Source: Luminiphilus sp051201685
GTDB taxonomy: Bacteria > Pseudomonadota > Gammaproteobacteria > Pseudomonadales > Halieaceae
DNA: 64,000 bases
Direction: 5' to 3'
Assembly (NCBI RefSeq): GCF_051201685.1
Contig: NZ_CP179213.1
Span: 496,001 to 560,000 of the forward strand
Both the position numbers and the translations under genes were made by a program. Below the pieces are notes generated by a model, which did not search any database, had not been told where the DNA came from, and was given only the letters and a program-made list of their open reading frames with translations. Each line of letters begins with the position of its first letter. The stretch's first letter is position 1. Below are positions 1-8,891 of this stretch, in pieces.

Positions 1-1618
1 GTCGAGCACCGTAAAATCAGCGATTTTTCCGGCACGGATTGAGCCCAAATCGTCCTCCATCCCTAAAATCCAGGCCGCATCAATAGTGACGCCGCGCAAG
101 GCCTGAGCTCTTGAGAGGGCCTCACTGGCAATCCCCGGTGTGCCACCGATGGTTTCCCTGGCGCTTGCGGCCCAGATGAGCGTTAGCGGCGATAGGGGCG
201 CCATAGGGCTGTCGGAGTGCAGCCCCGTGGGGATTCCTGCCCGCTCTAAACTTCCCAGCCTGACCATTTGCCCGGCCCGATCTTTGCCTAGCCAGTTCTC
301 TGCGTACAACTCCGACAAAATGTAGTGGTAATAGGGGTTCGCAGAAACCAGCGCTCCCAGAGTTTTAAGCTGCCGCGTTTGGTCCTCTGTGCTGTAGGCA
401 AAATGTTCGAGGGTCATGCGGTGGTCAGAGCGCGGCGATTCTCTCAGCAGGGTTTCCAATAAATCAATAAACCAGCCCGCCGCTGCATCGCCATTGGCAT
501 GGGCGTGTAATTGAAACCCGGCATCCCAAAAGGTCCGGGCATAGTCGTGGGTAGCCTTTCTAGGCGCCATCCAAACGCCTTCATGGCCATCGAGGTAGCC
601 CGGCGCTCCGAACTGACTTAGACCGCTGAAGATGGCGCCGTCCAGCATGAGTTTGAAATGATTGCCGACCGTGACTCGACCAGAACTGCTCGCTTGCCAG
701 CTTTTTACCTCGGCCAGTGCGGCTTCCGGCGGCACTTGCCGCGCCATGAAGTCTAGGATGATTGGAGTCAGGATGATGCGCGAGGGTACCGGATAGGCTT
801 CAGCGACGGCGCGTATACCGTTTATTTCGCGTATGGGATCGCCGAAAACACCGGTCCCCATATCTAGCGCGGTGGTGACACCGCTTTGATGCATCATTTC
901 GAGAAAATTTTGCATGCCCTTACTAAAGCGAGCGGGTTCGAAGAGAAAGCTTAATTTACCGACCACAGCTTTTAGGCCGCCCTCATAGAAGTGTCCTTTG
1001 TCCCAGTTGGCTTCAGGTGTTAACGCCGCATCCTCTGGAGTGACCCCCAGCATGTCCCAGGCCGCATCGTTACCAATAATTTCATGGAACGACCGGTGCC
1101 AAATCATCACGGGTTGGTCACCAAACCACGTATTTAAATCATCGCGCCAAACCTCGCCGTGCCACAGGGGGTGATAGCCCCAGGCGATAAAAGGTGTGCT
1201 GGGATCGTTATGCTGAGCAGCCAGTGCTTGGAGTCGATTTTTGTAAGCTTTTGGTGTGGTTGCGCCCGGGAACTCTCCCGTTGGCAGCGTCCAGTCATCA
1301 GGCGCTAAAAAGGGGAACTGCGTCAGAATGGCGGGTAAGGTCGGGTGTACATGGGGGTCAATGAATCCGGGGACGAGTATGCGACCTTCAAACCGACGGT
1401 CAATTTTCCCGCCGCGGATACGCAGGACGGGCTCCATGTCGTCGAGGGTGCCTACCGCCACAATGCGCCCGTCTTGCACGGCGACTGCAGTGGCCTCAGG
1501 CAATGCGGGCTCCATGGTGCGTATTAACGCCGCGGTGTAAATCGTGACTTCGGCTTGTACTGTGGTGAGCCAAAAACCGAGGATCAAACATAGCACTGTG
1601 CGCGATAAGGCTTTCATA
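1..1618 (-). CDS. Exported amidohydrolase (amidohydrolase family 3, YtcJ-like), 3' end outside window
   Basis: Read by direct translation of the minus strand from the ATG at 1618; about 539 codons are open to the window edge, so the C-terminus is missing. An N-terminal signal peptide (about residues 1-22, ending VQA) suggests export. The metal-binding HxH motif lies at residues 89-91 in the context GFIDPHVHP. Near the window edge the sequence GKIADFTVLD is the usual closing motif of the family, so only a few tens of residues are lost. The family hydrolyses amide or cyclic amide bonds on unknown substrates with a mono- or dinuclear metal centre. It starts 37 nt after the M48 lipoprotein gene and may be the last member of the long minus-strand operon, or simply co-oriented. 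Substrate cannot be told from sequence. Confidence 0.85.
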
Positions 1619-1655
1619 GTGTTCTCAAACCGGTAACAAGTGTTGAGAGTCTCCC

Positions 1656-3059
1656 TCAGCGAATGGTTTTAATCCAGTCGCCAATGCGGGGTTCGCCCAC
1701 GGGGTAATAGCCGTTAATCAGTCGCAGCTGATCCTCGGCATCAGGGACGCGGGCGCCGGATGCGAGGCTTTTGAGCGTGGCACCCCGGGGTACCTGAACA
1801 TAGTGCAGCGTGCGGCTGGGGCCCTTTGCTTTCTCTTTGGGCAGTAAGGGTCGAAAACTCTCAATAATGACCAAGGCATCCGCGTCACTGCCTGTACCCT
1901 CAAAAAGAAAGCGGTACTTATGATCGAGCACGGCTAAACGCTTCGCACTTGCTCCGGCTGTTGCTATTGCGGTGCCGCCCTTGAGGCCAAATTGCTCAAG
2001 CTCACGTTGATCGCTTAACGCTCCAGATGCTGTGCTGGTTAAATAGTCAGCGGGTGTTACCCCTGCATCCAAGCGGGAAAGGGTGATCGCTACGGAGGCG
2101 CTACCGTCCTTTGAACTAACGGTGACATCTCTTGAACCTTGGGCTACCGACCAGCCCTCGGGGTAGCGGAAAGTGAAATCTAATTTGTTGTGATAAAACC
2201 GATTGTCCTCGGCTTGAGACTGGGCGCTGGCTCCAAAGACGAGACCTTCAACACGATTGCGGAACACGCCTGGGGCCTCAGGGTTTTCAGGCTGGTCATC
2301 AATATCGAGGGTGTTAGCTGTCTTAATCACCGTCTGCAGGCGCAGGTCATTTCGGGGGTGGCTGGCATATAAGCCGTGGTAAGTGCCTGTGGGTTTGCCG
2401 GAAGCTTTGGCCTGAACGCGTCGGTACATTTCTTGGTCTTTTAATACACCAATAACCGATAGCAAGGCGTCGGCATCGTAGCCAGAGCGGTGCATAAATT
2501 CGGCTCCCGCAGCGTCTGCCTCCAGTTCCATATCCCGTCCAAAGCCACTGACAACTTCGGCCCCGTACATTTGCGCGGCGTCATAGAGGTCACCGCTGCC
2601 GGTAAGAATGTAGGCGGTGGTGGCCAGCACGGTGGTTGTTGTTTGCTGGGTTGACCGCCGGCTGTGGTGGTTTTCTGTGATGTGGCCTATCTCATGGGCA
2701 ATAACACCCGCCAGCTCAGCCTCTGTTTCAAGGTAAGCCAGCAAGCCACGATTGACATATATAAACCCACCCGGCAGGGCAAAGGCGTTGATATCCGGTG
2801 AGTCGAGCAGGGTAAACGTAAAGGTATCGTTGGGTCGGGAAGAGTTTGCGACCAAACGCTGCCCAATTGCATTGATATACGCCGCTGTTTCGGGGTCGTC
2901 ATAAATGCCAATGGTGTCTATGAGGCGCTGATGCTCATCGACCGTTACTTCAGGCACTTCTACTTGCCTGCCCCCTACGGTCACTGTAGAGGAAGGCCCT
3001 CCGGTGCTGCCACAGGCGGTCATCATCAAAAGCAGGGTCAGGGATGTCAGAGTTTTCAT
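1656..3059 (-). CDS. M48 family metalloprotease, lipoprotein (BepA/Oma1-like)
   Basis: 467 residues. A lipoprotein signal peptide ends at the lipobox LMMTAC (Cys16), so the protein is probably anchored in the outer or inner membrane facing the periplasm. The zinc protease motif HEIGH is at residues 122-126, and the third ligand is likely the Glu in the MELEAD segment some 55 residues downstream, as in M48 enzymes. The last 60 residues resemble the LysM-like tail (VPRGATLKSLA) seen in periplasmic M48C proteases. These enzymes act in outer-membrane protein quality control. It begins 9 nt after the preceding lipoprotein gene and is therefore probably part of the envelope operon, where it could mature or turn over a component. 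Family assignment is firm; the client is unknown. Confidence 0.9.
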   Translation of the reverse strand: MKTLTSLTLLLMMTACGSTGGPSSTVTVGGRQVEVPEVTVDEHQRLIDTIGIYDDPETAAYINAIGQRLVANSSRPNDTFTFTLLDSPDINAFALPGGFIYVNRGLLAYLETEAELAGVIAHEIGHITENHHSRRSTQQTTTTVLATTAYILTGSGDLYDAAQMYGAEVVSGFGRDMELEADAAGAEFMHRSGYDADALLSVIGVLKDQEMYRRVQAKASGKPTGTYHGLYASHPRNDLRLQTVIKTANTLDIDDQPENPEAPGVFRNRVEGLVFGASAQSQAEDNRFYHNKLDFTFRYPEGWSVAQGSRDVTVSSKDGSASVAITLSRLDAGVTPADYLTSTASGALSDQRELEQFGLKGGTAIATAGASAKRLAVLDHKYRFLFEGTGSDADALVIIESFRPLLPKEKAKGPSRTLHYVQVPRGATLKSLASGARVPDAEDQLRLINGYYPVGEPRIGDWIKTIR

Positions 3060-3068
3060 AGGTCTGTT

Positions 3069-3743
3069 TTACATTTTGGCGGACAAATACTTGAGCAGTT
3101 GGTCACCCAGGCTGTCACAGGCGGTGCCTTGAACCGGGGCAATAATGGGTATCGGGACCACAACGGCGGGCATGTAGCTTTGGCCGCTGGTGTTGGCACT
3201 GATGCGTCCTACCTCAATTTCATCGGTAAAATCCCAGATCGTGGCCTCGTAGTCAGAGGCATTGCCCCAGGTACCAAAACCGAAACAGCCCGCTCCTCCG
3301 GGGCCCACCCCGCAGGTCATTGATCCTGAACTGTTGGTTTCAATTGTGGAGCCGTCGATCCAGATCATGTACTCGAGCTTCAATTCTTCAAAGCGATCGG
3401 CGACACGTTGTTGAGCAAGAAGCTTGTCAATGTCATCGGTGCGAAGCGGTGCGGTGCGAGGTTCGAACCACGGGTACATCATGTTAATAAACTCAAGTTC
3501 ATGGAGTACGGAAATCGAGTTATCGCCGCGGCGAATATGGTCACCGATGCACTCAATAAAATCGAATTCGGTCTCGTAGTCGGGGGCATGCCGTCGTCCC
3601 ATAATGACTACTGACGCATCACCGATTCCTTCAGTAGGCTCAAGGAATGTCATCTCATCAACGGTGGCGTTGACGCAGCCCTGAAGTATTGACGCGGCGA
3701 CTAATAAACCTGCGGTTAGGCTTCTTTGCAGCATTTTAGTCAT
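3069..3743 (-). CDS. Hypothetical lipoprotein
   Basis: 224 residues with a lipoprotein-type signal peptide (LLVAASILQGC, lipid-modified Cys at about 23). I do not recognise a family. The body is mixed alpha/beta with a Gly- and Cys-rich stretch (MTCGVGPGGAGCFGFG) and a proline-rich hydrophobic stretch near the C-terminus (VVVPIPIIAP). Its start overlaps the end of the preceding lipoprotein gene by 8 nt and the M48 protease follows after 9 nt, so it is translated as part of the operon. The location suggests a periplasmic or outer-membrane accessory subunit of the ExbB-VWA system; this is inference from context only. Confidence 0.75.
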   Translation of the reverse strand: MTKMLQRSLTAGLLVAASILQGCVNATVDEMTFLEPTEGIGDASVVIMGRRHAPDYETEFDFIECIGDHIRRGDNSISVLHELEFINMMYPWFEPRTAPLRTDDIDKLLAQQRVADRFEELKLEYMIWIDGSTIETNSSGSMTCGVGPGGAGCFGFGTWGNASDYEATIWDFTDEIEVGRISANTSGQSYMPAVVVPIPIIAPVQGTACDSLGDQLLKYLSAKM

Positions 3744-4479
3744 CGGTTGCCCCCGCTCTTTCCGCTTCTTCGTTGGGTGCAGGCGGCAGTCCCTCGCTCA
3801 TCCAAGTGGCAATATCAGGGACTCGGGAAAAAGAAGTGGCGAAGTTGGCTCCAGCGTCACGGAGCGCCACTACAGCGGCGAGATTCACAGCTTCCTCGTC
3901 AGACTGCAAAAAAGCGGTGGGGGTTTTGCCGTAGGCCGTCAGCGTCCAGTCGGCGAAATATCGATCGGGGTTGATAGATAAGTCGCCATTCTCATTGCCA
4001 TGAACGTCCTCTAAGGCCACCATTTTAAAACGGTACTTCATCCAGATCTCGTAGATCTTTACGTTGGTGTGTAGCGGGATGGTGTACTGAAGATCGGCAA
4101 CCGCTGGAATGATCACTGCGTCGACCGTGTTTTGATGGGCTGCCAAAGACTCGCTGTCTTTTATCTGAACGACGCTTTCGAACATGCCATTAAATAGCGT
4201 GTTCCAGAACTCGACCTGAGCATCTCCCGTTTTAACCAGCCAGTCTGATTCAGCACGCCCCGCGGCCTCGTCAAAAATTTCGTGTTGGGCAAACTCATCG
4301 GTGTAGATCACTGCGACAGTGAGGGGTAACGGGTCCATAAGAGGTTTCGGGAAGTTGCCTTGAACAACGACCTCTCGGGCGCCGCAAGCCGTAAAAAGGA
4401 GCGCAACACCTAATGCGCCCAGTGCGCGTTGGTATTTACTAAGGCCTGAAGTTATTAAGTCCAACAAACGTGCCACCAT
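3736..4479 (-). CDS. Hypothetical lipoprotein overlapping the upstream VWA gene
   Basis: 247 residues. The N-terminus has positively charged residues, a hydrophobic stretch and a lipobox-like LLFTAC (Cys32). No family recognised. Every possible start codon in this frame lies inside the upstream VWA gene, so the 41-nt overlap is real and implies translational coupling. The final 8 nt overlap the next lipoprotein gene. The acidic C-terminal tail (PNEEAERAGATDD) is unstructured. Probably a membrane-anchored periplasmic partner of the VWA proteins, by position only. Confidence 0.75.
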   Translation of the reverse strand: MVARLLDLITSGLSKYQRALGALGVALLFTACGAREVVVQGNFPKPLMDPLPLTVAVIYTDEFAQHEIFDEAAGRAESDWLVKTGDAQVEFWNTLFNGMFESVVQIKDSESLAAHQNTVDAVIIPAVADLQYTIPLHTNVKIYEIWMKYRFKMVALEDVHGNENGDLSINPDRYFADWTLTAYGKTPTAFLQSDEEAVNLAAVVALRDAGANFATSFSRVPDIATWMSEGLPPAPNEEAERAGATDD

Positions 4480-5437
4480 TTTTGTAGGTCAGCTCTCGCA
4501 TCAGTGTAGCAAAACGTACGCCAGTAACCTGTAACTCTGGCGGTCTTATAAATTGTACGGGAAACCCCACGCCGTGGATTCTGACGCGTCGCTCGCCGCC
4601 AAAATTTTGGGCGTTGAGACGATCAACGGTTTCAACCACGCTGCGAATGGATTCCCCGGTAAATTCGTCGCCAAAAACATAGATCGACATCTTTTTCTTG
4701 GGATCATAAAAAGTACGCACTGCAGCGGTGATACCTTCGACCGGTGAACTGTTGGAAAAAACATTCCAATTGGTGAGATTGCGCAGGATTAAGCTGCGCC
4801 TTGCGGGGGTATCAGGGATCCATTGTCCACGGTATCGAGAAAATAAGTAGTTACCCATGTCGTTGAGAACTTGTATGCCCTTGACCTCCGGGTAAATGTT
4901 AAGCGTCGCCTCCATTTCGATAAGCATTCTGTCCCAGGCGTAGGAGAACATGGAGCCGGAGGTATCGATGATGAAAATAATGTATTCGCTGTCAACGGGA
5001 ATCCCACCGATCAACTGATTTTTTCGCTGACTGTTGACCCCCAATAGGCGCTTCTCTTCCTCGCTCAGCTGCTGTCGGGCTATGGCCAATTCCTGCTCAA
5101 TGATGCTGTTAGAGTTGCGGGTGGTTTCAAGACTGTCATATCGCGACCGAGTGCTTGCCAAGGCACCTTGAAGAATGGCGATGCGCTCGCGGTATTCAGA
5201 GATTTGCTCTTGCTTGGCCTTGAGGTCGCGATTCAGGATGGTTGTTTCTCCCCGAATCTCAAACAGTTGCTCGGTCAGGTCAGCAACACGGCCATCGGCG
5301 ACAATGGTTGAGCGTTCTAATATCTGGGGTTGCACCGTTTTTGTGATCATCAATAAGAGGATGACGGCACCAAAGCCACAGCAGATGACGTCCAAGAAGG
5401 ATATGGAAAATTCTGGCGTTCCCCGGCGTGTTTTCAT
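4439..5437 (-). CDS. Membrane-anchored VWA domain protein with ExbD-like N-terminal segment (second copy)
   Basis: 332 residues from the ATG at 5437, chosen because it places the conserved segment EFSISFLDVICCGFGAVILL near the N-terminus, exactly as in the neighbouring VWA protein; a longer frame to 5500 exists but adds unrelated residues. Order: short basic N-terminus, one membrane segment (about 12-32), a coiled-coil stretch (about 40-135), and a VWA domain with MIDAS motif DTSGS at 158-162. VWA domains bind protein partners through a metal ion. The membrane segment resembles ExbD/MotB-type N-terminal segments that pair with ExbB/MotA, so the VWA domain is predicted to be periplasmic. The preceding gene ends 22 nt upstream. 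Family call is firm, the ExbD analogy is inference. Confidence 0.85.
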   Translation of the reverse strand: MKTRRGTPEFSISFLDVICCGFGAVILLLMITKTVQPQILERSTIVADGRVADLTEQLFEIRGETTILNRDLKAKQEQISEYRERIAILQGALASTRSRYDSLETTRNSNSIIEQELAIARQQLSEEEKRLLGVNSQRKNQLIGGIPVDSEYIIFIIDTSGSMFSYAWDRMLIEMEATLNIYPEVKGIQVLNDMGNYLFSRYRGQWIPDTPARRSLILRNLTNWNVFSNSSPVEGITAAVRTFYDPKKKMSIYVFGDEFTGESIRSVVETVDRLNAQNFGGERRVRIHGVGFPVQFIRPPELQVTGVRFATLMRELTYKNGGTFVGLNNFRP

Positions 5438-5459
5438 GGTATGCAGCGCCTCATCGGAA

Positions 5460-6551
5460 TCATGGCCAATCCCGAGAGGGCGACATAAACGAACCACCAC
5501 TCACCTGGGCCAGCTGCCAAAACTCGGAGGCAGCCATGGGGTCTCCCTCCATGGGCGCCAAAATAATATTCACGGGTACGCCCGCTGGAAGCCGCTGAAC
5601 CGCCTTTCGAAATAAACTGAGCCGATCACGTCCGGAAATCGTGGTGCGGCGGGGTGGTTCGTAACTTTGAGTGGGCAGCCCGTCGGTGATGAGAAAAATA
5701 TTATCGGGACCGCCGGGGAGGGTGCCAACCGCATCAAAAGCACCATGCAGGTTCGTACCCCCACTGGGGAGACGATCACGCAAGGCCTCAGTGGCCGCCT
5801 TTAACTGTGGCGCGTCTGCCACCTCCAACCATTTACCTGCAGTCTCCGAGAGAATCGGCTGGGCTTCGGTATTAAAGGCAATAATTTGATATTGGGAATT
5901 AATGGGAAGCTGAGAAGTAAGCCAGTCGACGGTGTTGAGCGCACGCTGCCATTTATCAGCTGAGCGCTGTAGCTCAGGATCCATATTGCGCAGTCGAATG
6001 ACGTTTACAATCGAATCGGCCAGCATACTGGCTGAGGTATCGACAAGAATAGCAATGCGGTTACCGCCCAGGTTCAATCCCGTCAGGTACTGTCGGTTGC
6101 CATCGCCGGTGAAGTCCCGGGCACTTTGTCCCGCTTCTTCTTTGGCCGCCTCGCGAAGCTTATTCACCCGATCCTCAAGGCGATTGATTTCTGCTTTGAG
6201 GGCTTCGACATCGGTCGTATCGGTAAAGCCTTCCTCTTCTAGCGAAGCGATCAGGGCCTCGTAACGATCGAGGTCTTCGGTCACTCGAGTGGCTAGGCCT
6301 TGCGCTTCAACAATGTCGACGTCGACGCTTGCGAGGGCATTGCGCAGGGCTACCAGCCCCAACTGTCCCTGTTCAATGTCATCCTCTAGAAGGTCAATTT
6401 CTGAGAATACTTCAGCATTGAGGGTGAGGGCCTCTACTTCCATGGAGTGATCGATAATAAGAAATACCAGCACGACGGCGCCAAAGCCACAGGACATGAT
6501 GTCCAGAAAGCTGAGGTTAAAGGTTGATGCTTGGCGCTTGCGCCGGGCCAA
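5460..6551 (-). CDS. Membrane-anchored VWA domain protein with ExbD-like N-terminal segment (first copy)
   Basis: 363 residues starting at a TTG codon (6551) only 3 nt after the previous stop, with a good ribosome site (GAGGA) seven bases upstream. Order: basic MARRKRQ, membrane segment with the sequence NLSFLDIMSCGFGAVVLVFL (about 12-33), long acidic coiled coil (about 40-140), VWA domain with MIDAS motif DTSAS at 171-175 and further VWA elements (FNTEAQ, LPSGGTNLHGAF, FLITDGLPT). It is a paralogue of the next gene: both share SFLD(I/V)xxCGFGAV at the membrane. The adjacent ExbB/MotA-type gene makes it likely that this segment packs into the proton channel as ExbD does. Function as a force-transmitting or partner-binding subunit is inference. 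Confidence 0.88.
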   Translation of the reverse strand: MARRKRQASTFNLSFLDIMSCGFGAVVLVFLIIDHSMEVEALTLNAEVFSEIDLLEDDIEQGQLGLVALRNALASVDVDIVEAQGLATRVTEDLDRYEALIASLEEEGFTDTTDVEALKAEINRLEDRVNKLREAAKEEAGQSARDFTGDGNRQYLTGLNLGGNRIAILVDTSASMLADSIVNVIRLRNMDPELQRSADKWQRALNTVDWLTSQLPINSQYQIIAFNTEAQPILSETAGKWLEVADAPQLKAATEALRDRLPSGGTNLHGAFDAVGTLPGGPDNIFLITDGLPTQSYEPPRRTTISGRDRLSLFRKAVQRLPAGVPVNIILAPMEGDPMAASEFWQLAQVSGGSFMSPSRDWP

Positions 6552-6554
6552 TGC

Positions 6555-7793
6555 TCAGTCCTCTACCACAATGAGTAATCCGGTAAAGCCGGTGTCGTCG
6601 TCTAAATTATCTCCGGCCTCAAGCAACTGATTGGCCTCAGCCAACTTGGAATTAACCCGCAGATTGGCCGATGGGCTGGCTACTGTGACACTAGCCTGCG
6701 TGCGTTGCAGGACCGTGCCATTTGCCAGAGAGGCGGTGTCGCCGATCCGCTGAGCTTTAGATCCTACAAGAATATGTGTTGGTGCCGGCGCTGGCGCCGC
6801 TTCTGTCGATAAAAAGCCAGTTTCAGCAGTCTTTGCCTCGCTGTGAACAATGGGTACACGGTGGTTTAAAGCGAGCTGCTCAGGCGCCTGCAGCAGTTCA
6901 GATTGACAATTTGCTATGACGCTTGCGATTACCTCTGCCGTGGTGTTTTGGCGGGAGACAGCGAGGGTTAAGCCCGGCAGTAAGTTCAGGGGACTCTCAA
7001 GCACTACGGGTGTATCGCTAGGCAGTAGGGGTTCTAGCATTCGTCCGTAGGCTGCACCGACGCCCCTAAGGTCGTCTCGGGTGATACGTGCGGAGTAGCC
7101 GCTTATGGCTATTTGGGTCTCTGTTTGATTTTGCAGTGTTGTCAGTGCCAGAGGTAAGGCGTCGTAAAGTGACTGCTCAGCATCAGCGCTGCGCAGAGGG
7201 TCAAAGCGTGTTTGTGCCACAAAGCTTGAGGCAATAGCGGTGGCTAACCGATCTTGGAGTGCTAGCATGCCCTCTCCGGGGATAACTTGACTCGCAGTGG
7301 CAGTGACACTGTCGCCCTCAGCGCTAAACGGTGTGATCAAGGTCTGGTGCAGCTGCAACTCCACATGCAACCCACTAGACAGGCCGCTGGCAGCGCCAAT
7401 CACCGCACTGCGGTGAACTAACCCTGCGATGTCAAAGGGGAGGTGCTCAACAATTCCTAGCAGTAGCGATAGAGCCTCACGGTCCATGCTGCCCGGCGCG
7501 GTTAACAGCACCGATTTTGGTTGGCTGGCTAGCTGGTGCAATTCTTGTAAATGCGCATGAACGAGGTCTGCCCCATGTCTGGCCTGCCCCAGTGGCGGCG
7601 ACAGGGGTTGGGTGCTCAGCTGTGACCAATAGCGGGTGTTGACGGCGCGAGGTGTACGTCGCTGCGTTCGCATCGCAGGCAGGCCAAAGCGAAAGTGATT
7701 GCCGTCAAACCAAGCATAACCCGGTGACTCGAGGCAGGTATCAGCGTGCCAAAGTCGCAGAGTACTGTCGTGTAAATCTAATAGCGCCGTCAT
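6555..7793 (-). CDS. Probable actin/Hsp70-fold (ASKHA-like) protein
   Basis: 412 residues, no signal peptide or membrane segment, so cytoplasmic. The N-terminus (MTALLDLHDSTLRLWHAD) looks like a phosphate-1 loop of the actin/Hsp70 superfamily. The stretch around residues 93-130 (SVLLTAPGSMDREALSLLLG then LPFDIAGLVHRSAVIGA) matches the Hsp70 pattern 'pa.....qr..l..a......v..l......a'. The C-terminal third is Ala/Thr-rich and less conserved-looking. It overlaps the ExbB/MotA gene by 4 nt and is followed after 3 nt by the first VWA gene, so it belongs to the same complex or pathway. It could be an ATPase that assembles or gates the membrane complex on the cytoplasmic side. Assignment rests on motif pattern, not on a full alignment. 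Confidence 0.6.
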   Translation of the reverse strand: MTALLDLHDSTLRLWHADTCLESPGYAWFDGNHFRFGLPAMRTQRRTPRAVNTRYWSQLSTQPLSPPLGQARHGADLVHAHLQELHQLASQPKSVLLTAPGSMDREALSLLLGIVEHLPFDIAGLVHRSAVIGAASGLSSGLHVELQLHQTLITPFSAEGDSVTATASQVIPGEGMLALQDRLATAIASSFVAQTRFDPLRSADAEQSLYDALPLALTTLQNQTETQIAISGYSARITRDDLRGVGAAYGRMLEPLLPSDTPVVLESPLNLLPGLTLAVSRQNTTAEVIASVIANCQSELLQAPEQLALNHRVPIVHSEAKTAETGFLSTEAAPAPAPTHILVGSKAQRIGDTASLANGTVLQRTQASVTVASPSANLRVNSKLAEANQLLEAGDNLDDDTGFTGLLIVVED

Positions 7794-8593
7794 AGACGTG
7801 GCACTGCCAGATGACGCAGCAATTTACGGTCAATATAACGCTGGGTATTGAGTACCAATCGCTCCTGAGACAGTTGAAGCTGATGCAGGGCGAACATAAT
7901 GATGATGGAGAGCACCAGTGCCACAAACGTGCTGTTGAATGCAACGCCCAGGCTTACCGTCACCCCTGAAATATCACCCTCTACAGCCTTGTAGGCCTGG
8001 CCTAATGCATCACCGATACCGCGCACTGTGCCGATAAAGCCGATCGAGGGAATGGCCCAGGAGATGTAACGCACCATTGAAAGTTCCGAGTCGAGGCGGT
8101 CGGCTTCAATATCGCACTGCTCCCGCACTGACTCGGAAACTGCGGGAATCGATTGGGTGGTTGCAAATCTTTGCAGGGCGTTCATCAGCGCTCGAGGTAG
8201 CAAAAAATCCTGCTCCTCTTCTGGTAACGCCTCGAGGATTCGAGAATATTCGCGGCTGTCCTGAGGTAACAGGCTGGTGCCGGTGGGCACCTCAATAAGG
8301 CTTTTATCGAGCATGCTCTGCTCGTCTCGGGTGCGTTTGCCTTTCATCCCCATGATGGCGAGAGCCCACAGCAACAAAATAAAACAAGCTTCTTGCTCAA
8401 GGTCTCGAATAACAATTGCCAGAGTGCGCTGAGAAACCACGTCCTCCCCAGCAGCTTGCATGGCAGCTTGCACGGCAAGCTGGGCATCTGCGGTAGGCCT
8501 GATGACGCCAATATAAATGCCGTGCACGACAATAACGGCAAGCAAGAGCGCGAAGATCTGATAGAGAAATTCATTGTTCAAACGCAGATTCAT
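7790..8593 (-). CDS. MotA/TolQ/ExbB proton channel family protein
   Basis: 267 residues. Four hydrophobic stretches are visible: about 8-30, 70-86, and the paired C-terminal helices around IPSIGFIGTVRGIGDALGQA and GVTVSLGVAFNSTFVALVLSIIIMFAL. The signature 'P.lGflGTv.Gi..a' followed by 'S.a....f..t..al.l.i' is that of the MotA/TolQ/ExbB family, which forms a pentameric proton channel in the inner membrane. The large cytoplasmic loop between helices 2 and 3 is typical. No canonical ExbD or MotB follows; instead two VWA proteins with ExbD-like membrane segments do. Overlaps the next gene by 4 nt. Confidence 0.92.
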   Translation of the reverse strand: MNLRLNNEFLYQIFALLLAVIVVHGIYIGVIRPTADAQLAVQAAMQAAGEDVVSQRTLAIVIRDLEQEACFILLLWALAIMGMKGKRTRDEQSMLDKSLIEVPTGTSLLPQDSREYSRILEALPEEEQDFLLPRALMNALQRFATTQSIPAVSESVREQCDIEADRLDSELSMVRYISWAIPSIGFIGTVRGIGDALGQAYKAVEGDISGVTVSLGVAFNSTFVALVLSIIIMFALHQLQLSQERLVLNTQRYIDRKLLRHLAVPRL

Positions 8594-8609
8594 GCTGGGC
8601 TAAACCTCT

Positions 8610-8891
8610 TCAGATATCGACAGGAAAAGACACCGAGCTATCTTCAGAAATACGCTCGCTCGGCTCATATTTGAGACTGGGCTGGGCTGTGGCCGCATTC
8701 TCGATGGGTGGTTCAGATGTGCTTTGGTCGGCATTGATGTCATTGGTTGATGTTGGCGCGGTCTTTGATGAGGCTTCGTCTATGGGCGTCTCGGGTGCGG
8801 CCTCTTGCGCCGACAGCGGGTAACCGAGGGCGCCAACCAGCAGAGCGGTCAGCCACAGGCAGCGATGAGTGATTTGCTTTCTATTCAGCAT
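8610..8891 (-). CDS. Small exported hypothetical protein
   Basis: 93 residues from the ATG at 8891, which has an AGGA ribosome site nine bases upstream (a TTG at 8900 is less likely). A signal peptide ending in LSAQEA-like residues is followed by a low-complexity, acidic Ser/Thr/Pro/Glu-rich tail without recognisable domain. It overlaps the end of the PEGA/FGE-fold gene by 11 nt and precedes the ExbB-like gene by 16 nt. It could be a periplasmic linker or a small regulatory subunit. No family recognised. Confidence 0.65.
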   Translation of the reverse strand: MLNRKQITHRCLWLTALLVGALGYPLSAQEAAPETPIDEASSKTAPTSTNDINADQSTSEPPIENAATAQPSLKYEPSERISEDSSVSFPVDI

